A stretch of 64,000 nucleotides of DNA. Source: Moorena sp. SIOASIH (GTDB lineage Bacteria; Cyanobacteriota; Cyanobacteriia; Cyanobacteriales; Coleofasciculaceae). The position numbers were made by a program, and so were the translations under genes. The notes beneath the pieces are model-generated. The model searched no databases and was not told where the DNA came from. It saw only the letters and a program-made list of their open reading frames with translations. Location of the stretch: assembly GCF_010671925.1 (NCBI RefSeq), contig NZ_JAAHIH010000005.1, forward strand, positions 248,001 through 312,000. The letters run 5' to 3'. Positions 17,534-27,219 of the stretch are shown piece after piece. How positions within the stretch are numbered: position 1 is the stretch's first letter; every line of letters begins with the position of its first letter.

Positions 17534-19585
17534 TCAGGGATTTCCTCCACCAGGGAAGCCATCCTCTACTCCTTGACCTTGACCAGGGAAGCCATCCTCT
17601 ACTCCTTGACCTTGACCAGGGAAGCCATCCTCTACTCCTTGACCTTGACCAGGGAAGCCATCCTCTACTCCTTGACCTGGATCGGGTAGTTGAACAGGAA
17701 TTTCCGGTTCTGGCTCCGGTTCCGGCTCAGGCTCAGGTTCCGGCTCAGGCTCAGGCTCGGGCTCAGGCTCAGGTTCCGGCTCAGGCTCGGGTTCCGGTTC
17801 TGGCTCAGGTTCCGGTTCTGGCTCAGGTTCCGGTTCTGGTTCTGGTTCTGGTTCCGGTTCTGGCTCAGGCTCGGGCTCAGGTTCTGGTTCCGGCTCAGGC
17901 TCGGGCTCAGGCTCAGGTTCCGGCTCAGGCTCAGGCTCAGGTTCCGGCTCAGGCTCAGGCTCAGGTTCCGGCTCAGGCTCAGGCTCGGGCTCAGGCTCGG
18001 GTTCCGGTTCTGGCTCAGGTTCCGGTTCTGGTTCTGGTTCTGGTTCTGGCTCAGGTTCCGGTTCTGGTTCCGGCTCTGGCTCCGGTTCTGGTTCTGGTTC
18101 TGGTTCTGGTTCCGGTTCTGGTTCTGGTTCCGGCTCTGGCTCCGGCTCCGGTTCTGGTTCTGGTTCTGGTTCTGGTTCCGGTTCTGGCTCAGGTTCGGGT
18201 TCTGGCTCAGGTTCTGGTTCCGGTTCCGGCTCAGGTTCTGGCTCGGGCTCAGGTTCTGGTTCCGGTTCCGGTTCTGGTTCCGGTTCTGGCTCAGGTTCTG
18301 GTTCCGGTTCCGGTTCCGGTTCCGGCTCAGGTTCTGGCTCGGGCTCAGGTTCTGGTTCCGGCTCAGGTTCAGGTTCCGGTTCCGGTTCCGGTTCTGGCTC
18401 AGGTTCCGGCTCGGGCTCCGGTTCCGGCTCCGGTTCCGGTTCTGGCTCAGGTTCTGGTTCCGGCTCCGGCTCAGGTTCCGGCTCGGGCTCCGGTTCTGGC
18501 TCAGGCTCCGGCTCAGGCTCCGGTTCTGGCTCAGGCTCCGGCTCAGGCTCCGGTTCTGGCTCAGGCTCCGGCTCAGGCTCCGGCTCTGGTTCCGGCTCTG
18601 GTTCCGGCTCTAGTGGTTTGTCAACATCTTCGGGATCCAGTTCAACAGTTTGATCCTCCTGCTCAGTGTTAAGAAACTCACCGGTTTCCAAGGTAGACCT
18701 AATATCTAACTGGTTAACCTGATCAGTGATATCGGCATTGGAATTCTCAGAACCCACATCTTGATCTAAGACATCAACACCACCATCAATCACACTAAAA
18801 TCAGCACTGGGAAACTCGTCCGATTCACTCTCAGGAAGACGAACGAAAGTAGGATTAACAATTATGTTGTTGCCAATAATAGGAACTTGCGCCTCTAGAG
18901 CATCTGCAATTTCCCCTCGCACTAAATCCAAAGCTTGATCTGGACTATCTGCCGGTTCTGTCTGGGTCAAATTCAGCCCTTTGACTAATTCACTGGTTTC
19001 ATAAAACTCTCTGAGGTCAAATTCATAAACCTGCTCAATTTGATCCTCGGTTATAACCACGATCTGCCCAGCTTTTAATTCCTTACCTTGAGAACGAGTG
19101 CGATTATAGACCACAATACCGCTATTGGTCAGAGCTCCAACAATTGTTGTATTGGTATCAGAGATATATCGCATGAACAGAGCTGACCCCCTAATCCCAG
19201 CCACGGCATTGGGTGTACGCACTCGAGTTTTACCCCGATCTGGAGGAATTAACAGCAGCAGTGTCCCATTAGATAGCTCAAAGGTACGACTTCTAGGTAT
19301 AAATCGAAAGACAGCTAACTCTCCTTGTCGGGCTAGGGAACCATCATTGAAGCGCAGTTGAGCCATGGAGGAGCGAGCTGTTACCAGTGCATCTCCTATC
19401 GTCATGGCATCAGATGGACGGGCTGGTCGAGCTGACTGATTTTGAGGAATCAATCGCACTCGGTTACGTAGCTTCTCTACCACAGCACGAGTTAAAGGAA
19501 TTTCGGCACTGACTGGTTTAGAAAAAATTAGTAAATTAACGCTCCATAGAGAGATGGAAAGTACTAAGACTGTCTTGCGAAACAC
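17534..19585 (-). CDS. Secreted FecR-domain protein with about 150 Pro-Glu repeats
   Basis: A protein of about 683 residues. A signal peptide ([18 protein letters not shown]) precedes a FecR domain (about residues 50-170; [30 protein letters not shown]). A linker leads to an uninterrupted Glu-Pro dipeptide run spanning nt 17703-18610, about 300 residues, then four 11-residue [11 protein letters not shown] repeats at the C-terminus. The GTG at 19585 is chosen because GGAG lies 7 nt upstream and it gives a clean signal peptide; an in-frame TTG lies seven codons earlier. The FecR domain without a kinase-like or sigma partner suggests a structural or surface role. The PE tract is likely an extended rigid acidic rod in the envelope (inference). 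Confidence 0.85.
17546..17690 (-). repeat. 33-bp tandem repeat coding [11 protein letters not shown]
   Basis: Four almost identical 33-bp units at the 3' end of the FecR-domain gene, preserving frame. Each encodes an 11-residue Gly/acidic unit. Confidence 0.9.
17703..18610 (-). repeat. Hexanucleotide coding minisatellite (Glu-Pro)
   Basis: About 150 six-base units drawn from GAACCG, GAACCA, GAGCCT, GAGCCG and GAGCCC (minus strand). Synonymous variants occur in higher-order blocks. Six-base units keep frame on both strands, so a 307-residue Arg/Phe/Leu frame on the plus strand is an artefact. Confidence 0.95.
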
Positions 19586-20396
19586 GGGGCAGCTCCAATA
19601 GCTCAAAGGTCAGTATTGTCAGGTAGTTGAGAGGTCAGAATTCAGCTAATGCGCTACAGATGGTGCTGAGGCGGTGACAACAAGGCTAAAAAGTATACAG
19701 GGTGTGGGGTGTGGGGTGTGGGGGGTGGGGAAAATAGAAGGGAATTTGGACTGAGCCCAGCGATAACAATCGGTCATATACCTGATTCAACCGTCCCTAG
19801 CAACGTAGCCAGCTCCTGATCTTCCCCTACACCCGTCACCCCACACCCCACACCCAGTAAGGCTTTTAAGGCTGTTTGTCACCCCGTCAGCAGATGGTGC
19901 TACTTGAGGTGCTATCAGCTGATTTAACAGAGATTAAACGAATGCTTAGCTCTTTTCTTGATGCAGTCGCGCTTTCGACACTGGAACTTTCCCGATCAGA
20001 ACCTCAAGTAGTGTGCGTGGCACAGGCTTTGGCCTTTGGCCACGCTGTGCGAACGACGCTGGGAGGTAGCGCATTAGCTGATAGCTTACGGGGCTTTGGC
20101 GTTGCCTTCTCGAAGAGTAGGTACAAAACTCTCCTATACGACATTCTCTAGGCTCTAAGTCAAGTCAGGATATTTTTTCTTCAGAGTAGTATGAAATACA
20201 GGTTAGTCAATCCTGAAAACACCGCTGGTGGTTAGTAATTATTAGCTGGGAGAAAAATCCTCTACCTACATTGATCAATTTTGGTAAGCTGTTGCTCATT
20301 TAACTTGTCTATTTTTTAGTCAGGGAGCAGGGAACAGGGAACAGGGAACAGGGAACAGGGAACAGGAAAAAAATTCTGTTTACCTCAAGTGCGACC
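19586..20396. other. Intergenic region with several short arrays
   Basis: Holds GTGTGGG heptads (19699-19725), CACCCCACACCCCA (19838-19856), the interspersed palindrome GGCCTTTGGCCACGCTGTGCGAACG (20031-20056) and GGGAACA heptads (20325-20366). A 91-residue frame at 19876-20151 spans the palindromic repeat and is not accepted as a gene. Confidence 0.6.
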
Positions 20397-20535
20397 GGGT
20401 GTATCTCACTTTTGTAAATTTTGCTAGTGGTGCTTCAGGGGTGGGATTGCCCTGATTTTCCGCCTCTTTGCCAGCGTTGAAATAGCCCACCCCGTAACGC
20501 ACCACCGGCTCAAACAGCAAAAATGAGATGCACCC
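20397..20535. mobile_element. MITE-like element with 18-bp imperfect terminal inverted repeats
   Basis: GGGTGTATCTCACTTTTG (20397-20414) and CAAAAATGAGATGCACCC (20518-20535) match in 16 of 18 positions as inverted repeats. The interior ends CCGTAACGCACCACC, the same end as family A repeats. The flanking GTGCGACC occurs on both sides (20389-20396 and 20536-20543), a possible 8-bp target duplication. Confidence 0.55.
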
Positions 20536-20760
20536 GTGCGACCCGTGGCGATTTTAATAATTAGATGCGGAAAGCGCACCTAATAGTTATGAAAAATTCT
20601 GTAGATGCCTCACAGCTTAGCAAAGACTATTATAGAGCAATTAGTATTAAACTACTAGGTTAAGTTTTAGGATTTAGCTTTATATTTTTTTTAAAGTTAA
20701 TTGAGTGTAAATTATACTAACTTAAATTTTATTAAATTAACAATATTTTTTTAAATAAAT

Positions 20761-21945
20761 ATGGTTTCAATAAATAAAAATAATCACGACAACTTTGAGG
20801 ATATTCAGGCTTACCAGCACCAGAGGCAAAAAACGTATTTAGCGACTTTAGGACATCTGATTTTATTGAGTACACTGACAATCAGTAAACCCGCTTGGTC
20901 TGGATGTGACCCCATAGACAGTATTTCCCATCAGTCAGCAGTTACTTCAGTGTTTAGTGGTACAGAACACCAACCTAATACTGATCAGGTAAAACAGCAT
21001 TGTACTCCTAAGTTATCTCAGGTGAAAATCGGGAGTGGTGGAGAAATATTATCTTCCTTTGTTGTTAGTGAGCACTCATCGGGTTCTAGCTCAACTGAGG
21101 TAGTTGACAGGTCACAGATATCTCAAGGTAAACCTGCTTCTGGAGATAATCGTTCAAACTCAGATTCCAAAGCTAATGATGGAGACCCGGAACTGGGGGT
21201 GCTGCGTTTGCAGCTCCAAGAAAAACCACCGACTCCCCCTAAACCTACAGTATATTTACAGGGTAGAGTCAGTTATTTCAGAAGCGATAATATTTTCGCT
21301 GGAGTGGATCCAGTTGATGATGGTTTGTTGAGACCAGGACTAACCTTATTAGCTCTACCATCCCTCGGACCTGACACTAAGCTCATAACCTCAGTAAGTG
21401 GTAATGTAGTGCGTTATGGAGATAGATCCCAACTTGATTATAATCAACTGAAAGTTAACCTAGGAGTTCGTCAGCAGCTATTGAAAAGAACCTATGGGGA
21501 GTTAGGATGGAGCAATCAACAGTTATTCAAGCAAGAGGGAGGCGATCGCTTCGCTCATTATAATTCTCTGTATCTTAGACTTAGCCGACGGGATTGGTTA
21601 GCAAAGGACTTAGCCTTAGATACGTCCTATAAGTTAAACCTACGTTTTGCTGATCCAGACACACGCTCTAAGATTAGTAATGTTTTCAGAGCATCTTTAG
21701 CCTATTACCCCTACCCCCGATTTAAAGCAGCTCTTAATTACCAACTTGCCTTATCTGACTATACCGAAAGGGAACGGTATGATGACTATCATCAGTTGAT
21801 TGGTCGTTTAAGTTATAAGATTTCTAGCAATAGTCAAATTTATTTGTATGGTGGACAAAGCTTTGGTTCTTCGTCCAACTCCAGAATTAGTTTTGATGGG
21901 ACAGTATTCGGTACCGGGATGAGTTTTAATTTACCTCTGTTTTGA
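20761..21945 (+). CDS. Probable outer-membrane beta-barrel protein
   Basis: A 394-residue protein of no recognised named family. Residues 27-48 form a hydrophobic signal segment (ATLGHLILLSTLTISKPAWS), 50-155 are a low-complexity polar linker, and 165-394 alternate polar and hydrophobic residues with aromatic girdles (YFRSDNIFAG, YGELGWSNQQLF, LYLRLSRRDWL). The last residue is Phe in GMSFNLPLF, the usual end of outer-membrane barrels recognised by BamA. A porin-like or structural envelope role is inferred. The upstream 60 bp are strongly AT-rich. The N-terminal extension before the signal segment is unusually long; a later start is possible. Confidence 0.65.
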   Translation: MVSINKNNHDNFEDIQAYQHQRQKTYLATLGHLILLSTLTISKPAWSGCDPIDSISHQSAVTSVFSGTEHQPNTDQVKQHCTPKLSQVKIGSGGEILSSFVVSEHSSGSSSTEVVDRSQISQGKPASGDNRSNSDSKANDGDPELGVLRLQLQEKPPTPPKPTVYLQGRVSYFRSDNIFAGVDPVDDGLLRPGLTLLALPSLGPDTKLITSVSGNVVRYGDRSQLDYNQLKVNLGVRQQLLKRTYGELGWSNQQLFKQEGGDRFAHYNSLYLRLSRRDWLAKDLALDTSYKLNLRFADPDTRSKISNVFRASLAYYPYPRFKAALNYQLALSDYTERERYDDYHQLIGRLSYKISSNSQIYLYGGQSFGSSSNSRISFDGTVFGTGMSFNLPLF

Positions 21946-21957
21946 GCAATTCAGGTT

Positions 21958-22015
21958 GTCAGCTGTTCAGCAGTCAGCCATCAGCCGTCAGCCGTCAGCC
22001 GTCAGCCGTCAGCTG
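21958..22015. repeat. GTCAGCC heptad array
   Basis: CAGCTGT/CAGCCGT units directly follow the barrel gene stop by about 15 bp. Confidence 0.9.
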
Positions 22016-22129
22016 AATTCTTACCTCCAAAGCGCCCCTATTCACAATTTAAATGTGTGACAGCATTAGCTAAGTTGTATATGGTATAATGGTTTATAAT
22101 AAAAGCGTAGTCGTTATGAGTTTGCTTTA

Positions 22130-23521
22130 ATGTCTAACTCCCCTGTAGAAAATCTTGTCATCATCGGTTCTGGTCCTGCCGGTTACACAGCAGCGATTTA
22201 TGGGGCACGAGCTAACCTGAAACCCTTAATGTTTGAAGGCTTCCAAGCTGGGGGAATCCCTGGTGGACAGCTGATGACTACTACAGAAGTAGAAAACTTC
22301 CCTGGCTTCCCAGAGGGAATCACCGGACCTCAATTAATGGAACGGATGAAGGCTCAAGCAGAACGCTGGGGCACTCAATGCTATACCGAAGATGTGATCT
22401 TTGTAGATTTAAGTCAGCGTCCCTTTACTGTCCGCTCTGAAGAACGGGAAGTAAAAACCCATAGTATTGTGATTGCTACCGGAGCAACAGCGAAACGGTT
22501 GCATTTACCCAGCGAAGCTCAGTACTGGAGTAATGGTATCTCAGCTTGTGCCATCTGTGATGGTGCATCTCCCATTTTCAGTGGTCAGGAAGTGGCGGTA
22601 GTCGGGGGTGGTGACTCAGCGGCAGAGGAAGCTGTATATTTGACCAAGTATGGTTCCCATGTTCATCTGCTAGTACGTCGGAATGAAATGCGAGCTAGCA
22701 AAACCATGCAAGACCGGGTGTTGAATAATCCCAAAATTACCATTCACTGGAATACTCAGCCAGTTGATGTGTTTGGAGACAATGGTTCGATGACTGGCGT
22801 AAGAGTCCAGGATACTCAAACTGGTGAGGAAAAGGATATTTCAGTTCGGGGGATGTTTTACGCTATTGGTCACACTCCTAACACGTCCTTGTTTAGAGGA
22901 CAACTGGAGTTAGATCAGGTGGGTTACATTGTCACTAAATCAGGCTCGGTGGAAACTAGTGTAGAGGGAGTCTATGGGGTTGGTGATGTCCAAGACCATG
23001 AGTTCCGTCAAGCTATCACTGCGGCTGGAACAGGTTGTATGGGGGCTATGTTAGCAGAACGCTGGCTATCTGCCAATAACTTAATTCATGAGTATCATCA
23101 ACAACCGGCATCAGAACAGCCAACGGCTGAAAAACCTGAAGAAACGGAAGAAAAAGTAGTAGCTGAGACGGCGGAAACCTTTGATATCAAGGAAACACGC
23201 CATCTGGGGGGCTATGCCTTGCGTAAACTTTTCCATGAAAGCGATCGCATAATCATGGTCAAGTATATTTCCCCCAGTTGTGGTCCTTGTAAGGTTCTCA
23301 AGCCCATGCTGGATAAAGTAGTAGATGAGTATAATGGCAAAATTCACTTTGTCGAAATCGATATTGACCAAGACAAAGAAATAGCTGAAAATGCTCAAGT
23401 GGTGGGAACACCTACGGTACAGTTATTTAAGGACAAAGAGTTCCTAGCGGAATTTAAAGGAGTTAAGCAAAAGAGTGAGTATCGTGAAGCCATTGAACGG
23501 TATTTACCTACTACTGTTTAA
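22130..23521 (+). CDS. trxB: NADPH-thioredoxin reductase fused to thioredoxin (NTRC)
   Basis: A 463-residue bifunctional enzyme. Residues 1-310 are an NADPH-dependent thioredoxin reductase (FAD motif GSGPAGYTAA at 13-22, active-site CAIC at 140-143, NADPH motif GGGDSAAEEA near 160). A Glu/Ala/Pro-rich linker (about 325-350) joins a thioredoxin domain with CGPC near 384-387. NTRC in oxygenic phototrophs transfers electrons from NADPH to 2-Cys peroxiredoxin and other targets. A TATAAT at 22085-22090 may be the -10, but no well-spaced -35 is present. The name trxB is generic; the fusion is what identifies it. Confidence 0.95.
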   Translation: MSNSPVENLVIIGSGPAGYTAAIYGARANLKPLMFEGFQAGGIPGGQLMTTTEVENFPGFPEGITGPQLMERMKAQAERWGTQCYTEDVIFVDLSQRPFTVRSEEREVKTHSIVIATGATAKRLHLPSEAQYWSNGISACAICDGASPIFSGQEVAVVGGGDSAAEEAVYLTKYGSHVHLLVRRNEMRASKTMQDRVLNNPKITIHWNTQPVDVFGDNGSMTGVRVQDTQTGEEKDISVRGMFYAIGHTPNTSLFRGQLELDQVGYIVTKSGSVETSVEGVYGVGDVQDHEFRQAITAAGTGCMGAMLAERWLSANNLIHEYHQQPASEQPTAEKPEETEEKVVAETAETFDIKETRHLGGYALRKLFHESDRIIMVKYISPSCGPCKVLKPMLDKVVDEYNGKIHFVEIDIDQDKEIAENAQVVGTPTVQLFKDKEFLAEFKGVKQKSEYREAIERYLPTTV

Positions 23522-23546
23522 GGGATTTTGCCCTTGGGGTGGTGCG

Positions 23547-23767
23547 GGAGTAGGGAGTAGGGAGTAGGGAGTAGGGAGTAGGGAATAGGGAATAGGGAAT
23601 AGGGAATAGGGAGTAGGGGGAAGAAGCTTCAATAGAACTGATCAATACGGCGGTTTGCAGAACTATCAGCTACACAGGATTGTTTTCCTGCTCCCTGCTC
23701 CCTGCTCCCTGCTCCCTAAAAAGCCAGAACGAAAGTACCTAACAGCAATTGCAAAGCGCTGTATCAA
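23547..23767. repeat. GGAGTAG and GCTCCCT heptad arrays; family E element copy 1
   Basis: GGGAGTA/GGGAATA heptads occupy 23547-23617. From 23675 an element reads ACAGGATTGTTTTCC, then GCTCCCT heptads, then GTACCTAACAGCAATTGCAA...GCTGTATCA (to 23767). The same flanks around a GCTCCCT array recur at 33177-33291, so the heptads sit inside a repeated cassette. Confidence 0.75.
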
Positions 23768-23794
23768 AAATGCTAGGACTATCAAGGATGAAGG

Positions 23795-24679
23795 ATGACC
23801 TCAACCAAACAATCATTCCCCAGCTTTTTGCCTTTTACTAGAGGGCCTAGTCTATCCATGAAACTAATGGTAGCGGGACTAGTGATTACTGGGTGCTTTG
23901 TCGTAGTAGCCCTTTTCGCTCCTACCTTTCAAGCTTGGGGATGGCTACAAGACCCTACCCAGTCCCTCAGTAATCCCATTCATGAACCACCGAGCTGGAA
24001 TCACTGGTTTGGTACCTCTCGCCAGGGTTATGATGTCTTCTCTCGCACCTGGTTTGGCTCTCAAGCTGCTCTAAAAGTAGTCGTTCTCGCCACCACCCTT
24101 AGCCTGATTATTGGTGTCCCTTTGGGTTTAATCAGTGGTTATCTCGGTGGCAAACTCGATCGGGTCTTACTGTTTTTAATGGATACGATCTATACCTTGC
24201 CAGGACTGCTGCTATCGGTGACTCTGGCCTTTGTAGTCGGTAGAGGAGTTTTCAATGCTGCGATCGCATTAAGTATTTCCTATGTCCCCCAATACTATCG
24301 GGTAGTCCGGAATCACACCACTAGCGTCAAAACTGAATTGTTCATCGAAGCCGCTCAAGCTCTGGGGGCTTCCCCTGGTAGGATATTATCGCGCTACCTA
24401 TTTCTCAATGTGATTCAAAGTGTACCAGTTCTATTTACCCTCAACGCCGCTGATGCGATTTTAATCTTGGGAGGACTGGGATTTTTAGGATTAGGATTGC
24501 CAGAACAAACCCCAGAGTGGGGTCATGACTTACGTCAAGCCCTCGATGCCTTACCCACTGGGATTTGGTGGACAGCGCTCTTCCCTGGTTTAGCCATGAC
24601 ACTGATGGTAGTAGGATTGTCCTTAGTAGGAGAAGGATTAAGCGAGTTGATTAATCCCCGATTTCGTCAGAAGCATTGA
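23795..24679 (+). CDS. ABC transporter permease, DppC/OppC type
   Basis: A 294-residue inner-membrane permease with about six transmembrane segments. The conserved cytoplasmic EAA loop (EAAQALGASPGRILSRYLF) that contacts the ATPase is at residues 188-206, and the N-terminal segment after a short cytoplasmic tail (MVAGLVITGCFVVVALF) is typical of the OppC N domain. It would form a heteromeric dipeptide/nickel-type importer with a DppB-like permease, but no partner gene is adjacent, so the transporter is assembled from dispersed genes. AAGGATGAAGG lies just before the ATG. Confidence 0.9.
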   Translation: MTSTKQSFPSFLPFTRGPSLSMKLMVAGLVITGCFVVVALFAPTFQAWGWLQDPTQSLSNPIHEPPSWNHWFGTSRQGYDVFSRTWFGSQAALKVVVLATTLSLIIGVPLGLISGYLGGKLDRVLLFLMDTIYTLPGLLLSVTLAFVVGRGVFNAAIALSISYVPQYYRVVRNHTTSVKTELFIEAAQALGASPGRILSRYLFLNVIQSVPVLFTLNAADAILILGGLGFLGLGLPEQTPEWGHDLRQALDALPTGIWWTALFPGLAMTLMVVGLSLVGEGLSELINPRFRQKH

Positions 24680-24686
24680 AATTCCC

Positions 24687-24732
24687 TAAAACCCTCTTGC
24701 CTTTTGCCTTTTGCCTATTGCCTTTTGCCTTA
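24687..24732. repeat. TTGCCTT heptads
   Basis: Short run of CTTTTGC/CTTGCCT units between the permease and ROK genes. Confidence 0.85.
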
Positions 24733-24762
24733 AAATGACTCACAACGAATCACTAAGGACTA

Positions 24763-25650
24763 ATGACCCAAGCCATAGGCATTGATTTAGGTGGCACTGC
24801 GATTAAGTTGGGACGCTTCCGTGAAGATGGAACCGAACTGGAGTCTCTAACAGTAGATACACCCCAGCCCGCAACACCAACAGCGGTGATCGAAGCAATA
24901 GTAGAAGCAATCTCTCGTCTCGATACCAGGGAAGAAGTAATTGGTATAGGGGTTGGATGTCCTGGCCCTGCTGATGTTGCTGGTAGAATTGCTAAGGTTG
25001 CGATTAACCTAACGGATTGGCACGATGTTCCCCTAGCCGATCAGTTAGAAGCCAAAGTCGGTTATCCCACAGTTGTTGCTAATGATGCTAACTGTGCTGG
25101 TTTAGGAGAAGCTTGGTTAGGGGCTGGTCGTCGGTTTCGGAACTTGATTCTACTCACCCTAGGCACAGGGGTAGGAGGGGCAATCATTTTCGATGGTCAA
25201 CTCTTCACAGGTCATCTCGGGTCTGCTGGGGAGTTGGGATTAATTAATCTATATCCCGATGGTCCCGAGGGTAATAGCGGTAATCGCGGTTCTCTAGAGC
25301 AATACCTTTCCATTAGGGCAATCCGAAGCAACAGTGGCAAAGAACCAGCAGAACTTGGTAAATTAGCCCAACAAGGAAACCAGGAAGCTTTAGAATTTTG
25401 GGCAGATTACGGACGCTTATTAGGGATTGGGCTAACTAGTCTTATTTATCCACTGACACCGGAAGCGATTATTATTGGTGGTGGCATCAGTGCTAGTGCC
25501 GAATTTTTCTTGCCAACAACTCTAGCAGAAATAGAGCAACGAGTTTTGCCTTCCTCCCGTACTGGTTTAGAGTTAGTTAAAGCAGAATTAGGTAATCGAG
25601 CGGGTATGGTGGGAGCAGCACGATTGGCTTGGCAAAAACATGTGGAATGA
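24763..25650 (+). CDS. ROK family sugar kinase (glucokinase-like)
   Basis: A 295-residue ROK protein. The phosphate-binding motif IGIDLGGTAIKLG is at residues 5-17, the second ATP-binding signature LTLGTGVGGAIIFDG near 130-145, and the sugar-binding region GHLGSAGELG follows. The usual ROK zinc-binding CxCGxxGCxE motif is replaced by NSGNRGSLE, so no structural zinc is expected. Phosphorylation of glucose or another hexose is the family reaction. CTAAGGAC lies just before the ATG. The TGA stop falls in the first unit of a GAAGAAT heptad array. Confidence 0.88.
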   Translation: MTQAIGIDLGGTAIKLGRFREDGTELESLTVDTPQPATPTAVIEAIVEAISRLDTREEVIGIGVGCPGPADVAGRIAKVAINLTDWHDVPLADQLEAKVGYPTVVANDANCAGLGEAWLGAGRRFRNLILLTLGTGVGGAIIFDGQLFTGHLGSAGELGLINLYPDGPEGNSGNRGSLEQYLSIRAIRSNSGKEPAELGKLAQQGNQEALEFWADYGRLLGIGLTSLIYPLTPEAIIIGGGISASAEFFLPTTLAEIEQRVLPSSRTGLELVKAELGNRAGMVGAARLAWQKHVE

Positions 25651-25971
25651 AGAATGAAGAATGAAGAATGAAGAATTAAGAATTAAGAATGAAGAATTAA
25701 GAATTAAGAATTAAGAATTGAGAATTAAGAATTTAGGTTGAAGGTTGTTTTGTGGAAAGGATAAATTAGTGCGTAGGGTGTGTTAGGGGCGGGCTTGCCC
25801 TAATTTTACACTTCGAGCGCCAGTATTAGAATAGGCCGCCCCGTAACGCACCACCAAGTATAATTTAGAATTTAGAATTTAGAATTTAGAATGTAGGGTG
25901 CGTTAGGGGCGGGCTCGCCCTAATTTTCTCAGTAGCAAGTTTTGGGATAGGCCGCCCCGTAACGCACCACC
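25648..25971. repeat. GAAGAAT/GAATTAA heptads and family A copies 2 and 3
   Basis: Heptads run from the ROK stop codon to about 25735. Two family A inverted-end repeats follow (25771-25855 and 25893-25971), separated by AATTTAG heptads. No gene is visible in the 355-bp gap. Confidence 0.85.
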
Positions 25972-26005
25972 AGGTCTGCCCATACCCCATTGATTGGAAA
26001 AAACC

Positions 26006-26602
26006 ATGATTGCTAATCCACAGCGTTACCGGATGAATCCCCAAGAATACCTGGAGTGGGAACCGACTCAGGAGATTCGTTATGAGTATAGTGATGGGGA
26101 AGTCTTCGCCATGACCGGAGGCTCGAAACCCCACAACCGGATTGCTTTAAATTTGGCCAGTGATCTAAATACTCACCTACAAGACAGTAGCTGTGAGGTC
26201 TATATCGCAGATGTGAAGGTAAAAATCTCTTCAGTTCGTTCCTACCACTATCCAGATGTAGTAGTAACTTGTGATTCTAGAGATCAAGAGTCTAACCAGT
26301 TTATTCAGTACCCCTGTCTGATTGTAGAAGTGCTCTCACCCTCTACAGAAGCATACGACCGGGGGAGTAAGTTTGCTAAATACCGTAAGCTAAAAACTTT
26401 GCAGGAGTATGTTCTAATCCAGTCAGAGACAATAGGAGTAGAGTGTTTTAGGCGTAATCAGCAAGGGTTTTGGGTCCTTTATCCCTATGATAAAGGTGAT
26501 ACCTTTACCCTCGAAAGTGTCAACTTTTATGTAAGTTTAGAAGCACTGTATCGGGGAGTTAGATTTGATTCTACAGCAGAATTAAGAATTAAGAATGAAT
26601 AA
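26006..26602 (+). CDS. Uma2 family endonuclease (DUF820)
   Basis: A 198-residue PD-(D/E)XK-fold protein. The family signature is visible: EYLEWEPTQEIRYEYSDGE near the N-terminus, Pro83-Asp84 (PDVVVTC) and Glu108-Val-Leu110 (LIVEVLSPST), which correspond to the nuclease D...ExK-like centre. Uma2 proteins are very numerous in cyanobacteria, and their biological targets are mostly unknown. The ATG at 26006 is preferred over an in-frame TTG at 25994. The last seven codons (ELRIKNE) and the TAA come from a GAATTAA heptad array, so the array has replaced the natural C-terminus. Confidence 0.87.
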   Translation: MIANPQRYRMNPQEYLEWEPTQEIRYEYSDGEVFAMTGGSKPHNRIALNLASDLNTHLQDSSCEVYIADVKVKISSVRSYHYPDVVVTCDSRDQESNQFIQYPCLIVEVLSPSTEAYDRGSKFAKYRKLKTLQEYVLIQSETIGVECFRRNQQGFWVLYPYDKGDTFTLESVNFYVSLEALYRGVRFDSTAELRIKNE

Positions 26603-26778
26603 TTAAGAATTAAGAATTAAGAATTAAGAATTAAGAATTGACAATTAATTTATTGCGTAGGGTGCGTTAGGGGCGGGCTTGCCCTCATGTTCAACCTTGT
26701 AGCCAGTTTTGGGACAGGCCGCCCCGTAACGCACCACCAAGTAGAATTAAGAATGAAGAATTAAGAATGAAGAATTGA
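26575..26778. repeat. GAATTAA heptads and family A copy 4
   Basis: GAATTAA units begin inside the Uma2 coding sequence and end about 26645. The family A copy at 26654-26738 follows, then more GAAGAAT units up to the end of the four-helix-bundle gene. Confidence 0.88.
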
Positions 26779-26781
26779 TAA

Positions 26782-27138
26782 TTAATTGTTAGTTTTAGTG
26801 TTTTTAATAATTGCATAAATAATAGAAATTAATTCATTAGATTCATTGAGTAAAGACAGCAATCTTGGTTCTAGGTTTTTCTCGGTAGCGATTAAGATTT
26901 TTAACCAATAATTGGTCTCTCTAGCTTCCTTGAGTGAAATACTCATTTTATGAATAAAGTCTCGTTTACTTTCTGCATTTTGTGCTTCCTCAACATTGGC
27001 TCCAATACTTGTTCCACAGCGGATTAATTGTTTGCTTAAATCATATCCAGTCCCACCATTTTGTCTCAGAAATTTACAGAGATTCACTATTCTGACGCTA
27101 AAGTTTAGCGTTCTTTCTTGTATATCTTTTTTTGTCAT
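26782..27138 (-). CDS. Four-helix-bundle protein (S23/IVP-like)
   Basis: A 118-residue all-helical protein of the family named after proteins encoded in 23S rRNA intervening sequences (TIGR02436-like). Diagnostic features are LNFSVRIVNLCKFL, LIRCGTSIGANVEEAQNA and SLKEARETNYWLKIL. Members form pentameric helical bundles; their function is unknown. Here it stands free, not inside an rRNA gene. ATG at 27138. The stop lies beside a GAATTAA array. Confidence 0.85.
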   Translation of the reverse strand: MTKKDIQERTLNFSVRIVNLCKFLRQNGGTGYDLSKQLIRCGTSIGANVEEAQNAESKRDFIHKMSISLKEARETNYWLKILIATEKNLEPRLLSLLNESNELISIIYAIIKNTKTNN

Positions 27139-27219
27139 TCTTGAGGAGCAGATGTAATTGAAGAATTTACTTTTAGTTTACTTTATAAATAAATGTATAA
27201 ATATAAAAATGAATAATTT

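Noticed and set aside
17690..18613. 307-residue Arg/Leu/Phe frame on the plus strand
   Set aside because: Antisense of the Glu-Pro hexamer repeat; hexamers keep all frames open.
19876..20151. 91-residue plus-strand frame
   Set aside because: Contains the GGCCTTTGGCCACGCTGTGCG interspersed repeat also found near 38570 and 46650; no family similarity.
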